Below are positions 57,788 through 64,000 of a stretch of DNA of 64,000 nucleotides, in pieces. The stretch comes from Nereocystis luetkeana (taxonomy: Eukaryota; Sar; Phaeophyceae; Laminariales; Laminariaceae), in contig JARUPZ010000026.1 of NCBI GenBank assembly GCA_031213475.1, positions 8,429,824 to 8,493,823 of the forward strand, given 5' to 3'. The position numbers were made by a program, and so were the translations under genes. How positions within the stretch are numbered: position 1 is the stretch's first letter; every line of letters begins with the position of its first letter. The notes below the pieces were generated by a model. The model saw only the letters and a program-made list of their open reading frames with translations, ran no database searches and was not told the origin of the DNA.

Positions 57788-58640
57788 TCTTATGCAAAAC
57801 TATTTGAGTTATTGAAAAAGGCAGGAAGTCGGATTTTCCTACGACAAAACGCCACACCAGGTCGGTGCGCCATGTGCCGTCTTATCGTGATTTTGGTTTT
57901 AGGTCATGGGAGAACCAAAAACACAGAACAGAACCGACATTTTGAACTCCACGTGGACCACGACACGAACGAGAGTCGCTCACGCCGGGTTGGGCGATCA
58001 ACCTTCACCACCAGCTCCTCGAAGGAAGCAGCGCAATTTGGAAACCCCTGGGGAGCTGCGTAAGGGGTTTGCTAGTTGCTGGACCACCAAGGAGCTCTCG
58101 CCTTCGCGGAGCATGAGCTGCTTGCGGCGGTCGTAGTCAGAAAAATACCGTTTGGTTGTTTTGATACTGCTGCTGTAGTCTCGTCCTATCCGTTTCCAAA
58201 GTTGTTTTGCCTAGAGCAGCTGCAGTTGGGCGGCCGCAAGGGACACGATGGTGGCCAAGGCACTGATGCCCTCCCTCTCCGTGGTGGCCGATGCACAAGT
58301 GTTGGAGCCCAGCTGTGTACAAGCGTAACCAAGCAAGTAGCGTCGTGACCCGTCATGAAGCCAGTCTATAACCCAAAACAAAATTGTATAATGCCACCGA
58401 GATCTTGTGCAAAGCCAAATTTTATCACTGTCAGAGTTAATCAGAAAAGGCTGCCAAAAAAAACATTTCATGGAATTTCAGGAGTGATAAAAGCTCGGAG
58501 GAACTTTTTTTCTACCAAACAGGCCCCATAAGATGTGCTTTTTTTGGTAAAATCAGATCAGATATGGGACCAGATACCCCGAAGCCTCCGTAAAGAGTCA
58601 TATAATCACCTCGAAAAAAAATGCCCAAGATCTAGCCTTA
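57788..58640 (+). repeat. Dispersed repeat family R, copy 2
   Basis: About 850 bp matching 25514-26380 in the same orientation. It ends at an A run followed by AAGATC, and the 34-bp direct repeat begins at the next base (58641). Confidence 0.85.
57906..58348 (+). pseudogene. Decayed coding remnant inside family R copy 2
   Basis: ATG at 57906 begins the same MGEPKTQNRTDILNSTW frame as copy 1 and passes GELRKGFAS without the stop found there. It then continues in the wrong frame. The matching downstream part (QGALAFAEHELLAAVVVRK) is open in another frame from 58076, so a one- or two-base shift, or an unrecognised intron, separates the parts. Confidence 0.4.
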
Positions 58641-58674
58641 TAGCCGGTCTCTTCAGGCGAAAGCAACTGAGATC
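58641..58674 (+). repeat. 34-bp direct repeat right of family R copy 2
   Basis: 32 of 34 positions match 57657-57690. Confidence 0.8.
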
Positions 58675-61029
58675 AACGGCAGTCCTGTTCAATATGTTTC
58701 CGAAAAGTCCCTCCACTCGCGAATAGTATAAAGCTCTCGCGAATCAGGGTTGAAAATCTTGCGAAATGCTACCGAAACGCCCTGACAGCGACCGTCCAGA
58801 GCAAACGAGTTTATAGTTTTGTTTTATATAAATACACATATAATGAGAGAAAATGATATGACAAGAACATACTCATAGCTTATGATGTTATCTACCTGGT
58901 ATGGTATACAAATATTAGGAAATCAGCCATGGGGCGAGTTGTGTAGCCTGGGCTCGGACTTGGAGCGGCGTGCCATGACGAAAACATACATTTCTGCTCA
59001 CGAAGAATGGGTGTACAGCTGCTGTGTATTATCGAAAATAATAGGTGTTTCAGCAATGTAGCCAAACAAAATATCTAGCATCACCTACGGGGCGTGACGT
59101 GCGCAGAAGGTCATCGAGAATACGCCGGGACGGACGATGGCAGATGCACACCCAACAAGACGATAAGCATGAATGGCACCGTGTCGAATCAACGATACCA
59201 AGTTGTTGGACAATACGTCACATTTACTTAGTTCCGCATATATATATTATAGGGGTGCAAATGATAAATAGCGCATAAAATACCAAGCGCCACACCCAAA
59301 CACGAATATCTCGGATCTATCCGTTCGTTGGCGTGCACTAACGCGGTATCGTCAATAGCCAATATTGTGAATACTCTCAACCGCTGGCCCGCAGAAGATA
59401 GCATGACCGCGCATATCAATGCGCTTCTAATGTACAGCAGTGATGAGTAGAATAGCTAATTTGCTACCAGGTATATTTTAGTACTAAGGTTGTCATTTTT
59501 AAAACTATGTGGACTCCCACCATAACCTGTACAGGTACGTACGAGGCAAATATGAAAATATCAACCAGCCGTATTAGGAAGACCATCATCGCTAAAAACG
59601 TTTGAATAAACCGACACCTCTGTCCTACCGCTATACACTTACAACACGAACACAGACGAGAACTCTGACTATACGCGAACAACTTCGGACGAAGCAACAC
59701 GAAGGAGAGGAAGCTACCGGCACAAGGACAGCAGGGAGGGAATGGAAACAAAGAGAGATGCAAAGCTGAAATCATGGAGAATGAATAGAGAAAACTTAAA
59801 AGCGTACTCTCTAGGCACAGTGATAATAACATGGGTGCCATTTTCTTCTAGATGATCGATTAAGAAGCCTAGCCACACCCCTCGCAGTCTCTTTCCTAGC
59901 TTTGTCAAACGTTGAATCAAGTGTCAATACTCCCACTGTCGCACCCCTCCCCATTGAACACCTCAACAAGGAAGACGTAAAAAAAAACATACCATCTACA
60001 TTGAGTTTATGCAACGGATCCGTCCGTATCATCGAATTATGTGTTGGTTGGGCACTCAGAGGGTTCAACGCTAATAATACATACCGGGCCCCCGGTATTG
60101 TGACGACGATTATAGCCGCACCCCGGGTAGTATTTCAATGGCGTACAGAACCTATTAAATTTCCGGTTATGGGTGTGAGTGTACGTAACTTACAAACGTT
60201 CCGGGTATGGGTATGGATTCCGTACACGACGCACAGAAGATCTTCATAGGGTAATACCCGGGAAAGTACCGGGCATAGTCCCGTAATTCCTCTAGAGAAC
60301 ATAAAGTCCTAATATAGTTTCGACGGTTCAGAGTCACTCACGCAGGCGGCTATCATATTTCTCCGCGGTGTGAATCGCCTTGAAATTGTGCACTACGGTG
60401 CTCCAACACATGTGTGTGATGCGAGCGATTGGGAGAGGCAGAGCCAGTCGTTCAAGTGGCTTGTATTCGTTACTGAAAAGGGAGATACGCTCCCCACCTT
60501 ACCTCTCGTCTGCCTCTAAGCAAAACATATGCGCAAACAGTTTTGAAGTTTCGAGGTTCTGTCGCAGTGGATGCGCAAACAGCTTTGAAGTTTCGAGGTC
60601 CTGTCACAGTGGGAAACGACGGAGGCTTCGGCGCCACAGATCCAATATTGTTTCATTCTCGCTACCTTGTACCGTCCAGACGTGATGCTGTCATGGTGCC
60701 AGCATCACGAGGACTACGTTTTGTTTCCAAATGCACTCGAAGTTTCTATTAATGTTCCAGGAAACTTGAAAGGGACGAGACGTAGACTTGTGAAGGCGAT
60801 TAATCTTTTAAGCGTGCACGTTTTCTTCTGGTCGTACTCGATTGAATTTCTGAATTTCAGCCGACCGGGCTATCGGCCAGCTCATGATGAGCGCTGGTGA
60901 TGTTGAAATTGGTAACTTCACTCGCTTCCCTCGCCAAGTCATACCACATAAGCCCTCTGCTACTTACGATTTATACGTCAAAGGTGTGTAAATGCGGAGG
61001 ATTACGTGCGTGGTTGATTGATCTCTAAA
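58675..61029. other. No firm gene
   Basis: A plus frame at 59902-60249 (115 codons) and minus frames at 59714-60068 overlap each other; both have plausible composition but no known motif. A palindromic ATACCGGG..CCCGGTAT lies at 60081-60098, with further CCGGGTA words to 60290. A 42-bp duplication lies at 60531-60614. Confidence 0.35.
60531..60614 (+). repeat. 42-bp tandem duplication
   Basis: GCGCAAACAG.TTTGAAGTTT at 60531 and 60573. The period is 14 codons, but every amino-acid-changing difference (V/A, S/P, A/T, D/G) is non-synonymous in the open frame, which argues against coding constraint. Confidence 0.85.
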
Positions 61030-62597
61030 CAAACTGTGTTTATTGATCTCTAAAGGTATCGACGAAGCTGGCACAGGAACGCGTGGTTGGCTCCACAGAC
61101 AATAACACGGAACTCAAACTATATTATAGATCCGAGCGGTCGAGCCGGCTCGCCTCATAAGGAGCTACATCAAACGAGTGACATTGGTGGGGTACACATT
61201 ACCCCAATATCCCAATACCCTACTACCCGTACCCTTTTCAGCATGAAACTCCTCAACCTACGATGGATCTTATGAGTCGTGTTCTTGAGTACAATCAACA
61301 TTCCCCCTGCTCACTATACACGACCATACTCATGTCCCTCCTGCTCCGGTGCATGGCAAGGAACGACATTGCAGGGTTGATAGATCGCAATATCCTAGTC
61401 ACCTCATGTCAAACTCAGAAACTCAAAAATCCAATCCGTAACAGAAAAAATCAAATCCTCGAATTAACACTTGAATACTCATATCCACAGCCTCTCTGTT
61501 GCAAACATAAACATTTCGAAATCCAATGCCAGACAAAACGGCATTTTTCTCGGATCCAGCCCATAAAACCGCATTTTCCGCGGAATTGATTTAAATATAT
61601 TCGTCCACTCTCAAGAACTAAAACACAAATCTACTCGAACGTAATTGTAGAAACTCCAATCCTGTCGACATATAACCAGCGGGTTAGTTATCGAAAACCA
61701 AAAGCGAAAACCATTCAATTCGAACCGTATCCGCCCCCTGGCATTTCCGTGTCTCTTCAGTCCCATCAACCTCTCTCTCATCTTCCGAAGTACTACCCAA
61801 ACCTCCCCTCGTCAATAAACATTTTCATATGGACCGCACACGCTCCCAGGCGCTTCCTAGTCTCTCTCCAGCCTCATCATAAACCTAAATCACAACATTC
61901 ACCAGACAAATACCACAGAAATAGTCATGGTAATCAAATTACCAAACAAGTCAAGAAATATAATGCTAGAAAATCTCGAGGAACCCCGTTCCTCCGGACA
62001 AGAGTCTAACCTTATCCCCTACTCCCGCTAAATGTACACAGATCGCGACGGTAATGCGAGACATCATAGAGTGCCCCACTGGAAATTTGTTCGACCTTGA
62101 GACCACTCAGAAAACAACAAAACCTCTCGTGGAATCTAAATCGACCAAGAACAGAATTCAAAGACACAAACAATGAAACCATTCATCTAGATTCACAGGG
62201 AATCACATTTAATTCAAAACCACCCCGATACTCCAGCCACCCTCTCTGTCCGTTATCATGTCGTCGCCGCAGCTCGGGCCATCCACCTTATCCTCCTGAG
62301 TGAAATCAAACTTCGCCTCCGTAGCATTGACCCAACATACACAAGGGATGGGGCGCGCAATCGAAGGATTAGGTCTGCGTTGGGTGTTTTGCTCTTTCCA
62401 TGTGTTCACAGCTTGCCAACTCCTATTTACCGAAAAAGTTCCAAATGCCACTGCAAATATACAGTCACTTGTCAACGAGAATACCTGGTCCCACACCAAA
62501 CCCATGCATTCTTCGACCACTATATAAACTGCGGTACGTACTTGGCGAACATATACGGCAGTAAAAATGCAAACTGTTTTCGTCTCAGTTCATATCC
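61030..62597 (+). repeat. Subtelomeric repeat family S, copy B
   Basis: About 1.57 kb aligning with copy C in direct orientation and copy A in inverted orientation. It starts TTGATCTCTAAAGGTAT / GGAACGCGTGGTTGGCT and ends GCAAACTGTTTTCGTCTCAG. The minus-strand frame at 62209-62520 is intact here but frameshifted in copy A. Confidence 0.85.
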
Positions 62598-63023
62598 ATA
62601 TCTCTACCGGCTTTAGCAGCAATACCGGGGCAACCGACGCTGGACGACGGGGTGTTACTCTCCAGTCCAGTCACAGCAGTAGGTATTGTATTGAAACCCG
62701 TGCAATGTGTATTCTGATGTTTCGCCCTCCATGTTACTTCTGCTGCTGTACTTATATTAAATATTACCCGTCCGTATACGAACATCTCGCCTTTAGGTAC
62801 GTGCCAATTAGCATGGGTGGATGGCTGGTCCTACGCATCTCAACTCAACAACTCGAAAAGGAGTTGTCCGCATCTGAAGGTCGAAATACGTGGAATGCCG
62901 TAAACGAACGTGTTGCTGTACGTAGTTGGGCTCAAGGGCTCAACACATACATATACTTCATTTATATCTGCTGTGCTTGATCGGTCCTGTTTTTTGTTTT
63001 TGCGCCCCGGAACGCGAGAGGCA
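62598..63023. other. Spacer between family S copies B and C
   Basis: About 430 bp with no repeat match inside the window and no recognisable gene. Confidence 0.5.
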
Positions 63024-64000
63024 ACCTGTTGATTGATCTCTAAAGGTATAGAGGCCGCTGGCACGGGAACGCGTGGTTGACTCCAGACATTAACACGGAA
63101 CTCCTCTTGTATATATAATACATCCGTGCTGTCGAGTCGACTCGCCTCATATGGAGCTACATTTAACGAGTGGCATTGGTGGGGTACACATTACCCCGAC
63201 GTCCCAATACCCTACTACCAGAATCCCTGTTCAGCATGGAACTCCTCAATCTACGATGGATCTTATGGATCGTGTTCTTGAGCACAATCAACATCCCCCC
63301 TGCTCACTATACACGACCCTACTAATAATGTCCCCCCTGCTCCGGTAACAAGGCATGAAATTGAAGGGTTGACAGATCGCAATATCCTAATCACCTCATA
63401 TTAAACTCAGAATCTCAAAAACCCAATCTGCAACTCAAATCCTCATATCGGTATTCAAACGATCAAATTCACAGTCTCTCTGTTCCAAACACGTAGAACT
63501 CTCGAAATCCAATGCTAGGTAAAACGGCATTCTTCTCGGGATTCAGCCAGGTAAAACGGCTTTTTCCGCGGAATTGATTCAAATATATCAGTGTCTCTTC
63601 AGTCCTACCGACCTCCCTCTCAATTTCCGAATTACTATCCAAACCTTCCCTCGTTAGAACACTTTTTCATATATGGACCGCACACGCCCCCAGGCGCTTC
63701 CTAGTCTCTCTCCAGTCTCATCAAAAACCTAAATCACAAAATCCATAAGACAAATACCACAGGAGTGGTCATGCTAATCAAAATAAAATCAAGTCAAGAA
63801 ACCTAGTCTTAGAGATCGTGAGGAACCCCGTTCCTCCAGACAAGAGTCTCCCCTTATCCCCTATTCCCGCCATAGTTACACAGATCGCGACGGTAATGCG
63901 AGATAGCACATAGGTTTCCCCACTCTAAATTATTTGACGTTTAGACCACTCGGAGAATACAAAAAACTCTCGTGGAATCGAAATCGACCAGAACCACAAT
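63024..64000 (+). repeat. Subtelomeric repeat family S, copy C (runs off the window)
   Basis: Starts CCTGTTGATTGATCTCTAAA and follows copy B in order, with some small deletions relative to it, through CACATTACCCC, GAACCCCGTTCCTCC and ACAGATCGCGACGG, to the window edge. Confidence 0.85.

Overview
This is the end of a eukaryotic chromosome. Bases 1-1150 are a (CCCTAA)n telomere (TTAGGG on the other strand), and the rest is gene-poor, repeat-rich subtelomere. The best guess for the organism is a brown alga or a related stramenopile. The grounds are TTAGGG telomeres, introns of about 375-1270 bp, long CAG/CTG and other simple-repeat tracts, and a Ty3/gypsy element whose long post-integrase tail resembles what I recall of brown-algal elements. 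The lineage is an inference; no marker gene is present.

Layout. 1-1150: telomere, perfect in the outer ~830 bp and variant-rich inside. 1.15-7.0 kb: unique DNA with a CATG-rich patch, two coding-like blocks, a degenerate ~210-bp tandem array and an interstitial telomeric stretch. 7.04-8.52 kb: inverted copy of a subtelomeric repeat (family S) that reappears at 61.03-62.60 and 63.02-64.00 kb. 11.27-19.05 kb: the one gene reconstructed end to end. It lies on the minus strand and has 11 exons, 568 codons, a signal peptide and three CBM6-like carbohydrate-binding modules. 20.0-22.9 kb: several tandem-repeat families and a 24-bp minisatellite. 25.45-26.56 kb: a ~60-bp tandem repeat split by an ~865-bp repeat (family R) whose second copy is at 57.79-58.64 kb. 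28.20-28.73 kb: two spliced-looking exons of an unidentified gene. 31.86-32.19 kb: tRNA-derived SINE-like repeats. 37.73-46.54 kb: an 8.8-kb Ty3/gypsy retrotransposon with two 669-bp LTRs and decayed gag and pol. 49-57.6 kb: CAG-rich tracts, two-copy tandem duplications and minisatellites, with a few possible exons. 58.7-61.0 kb: little that can be recognised.

The secreted CBM6-like protein probably acts outside the cell, on wall or storage polysaccharide. Its exons repeat three times with the same intron phases, so the gene grew by duplicating whole exon sets. Almost everything else is mobile or repetitive. A 9-bp near-palindrome, TACCWGGTA, is scattered through the repeat-rich tracts at about 40 times the chance frequency and is unexplained. 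Splice sites, motif counts and alignments were read by eye, without software or database searches.
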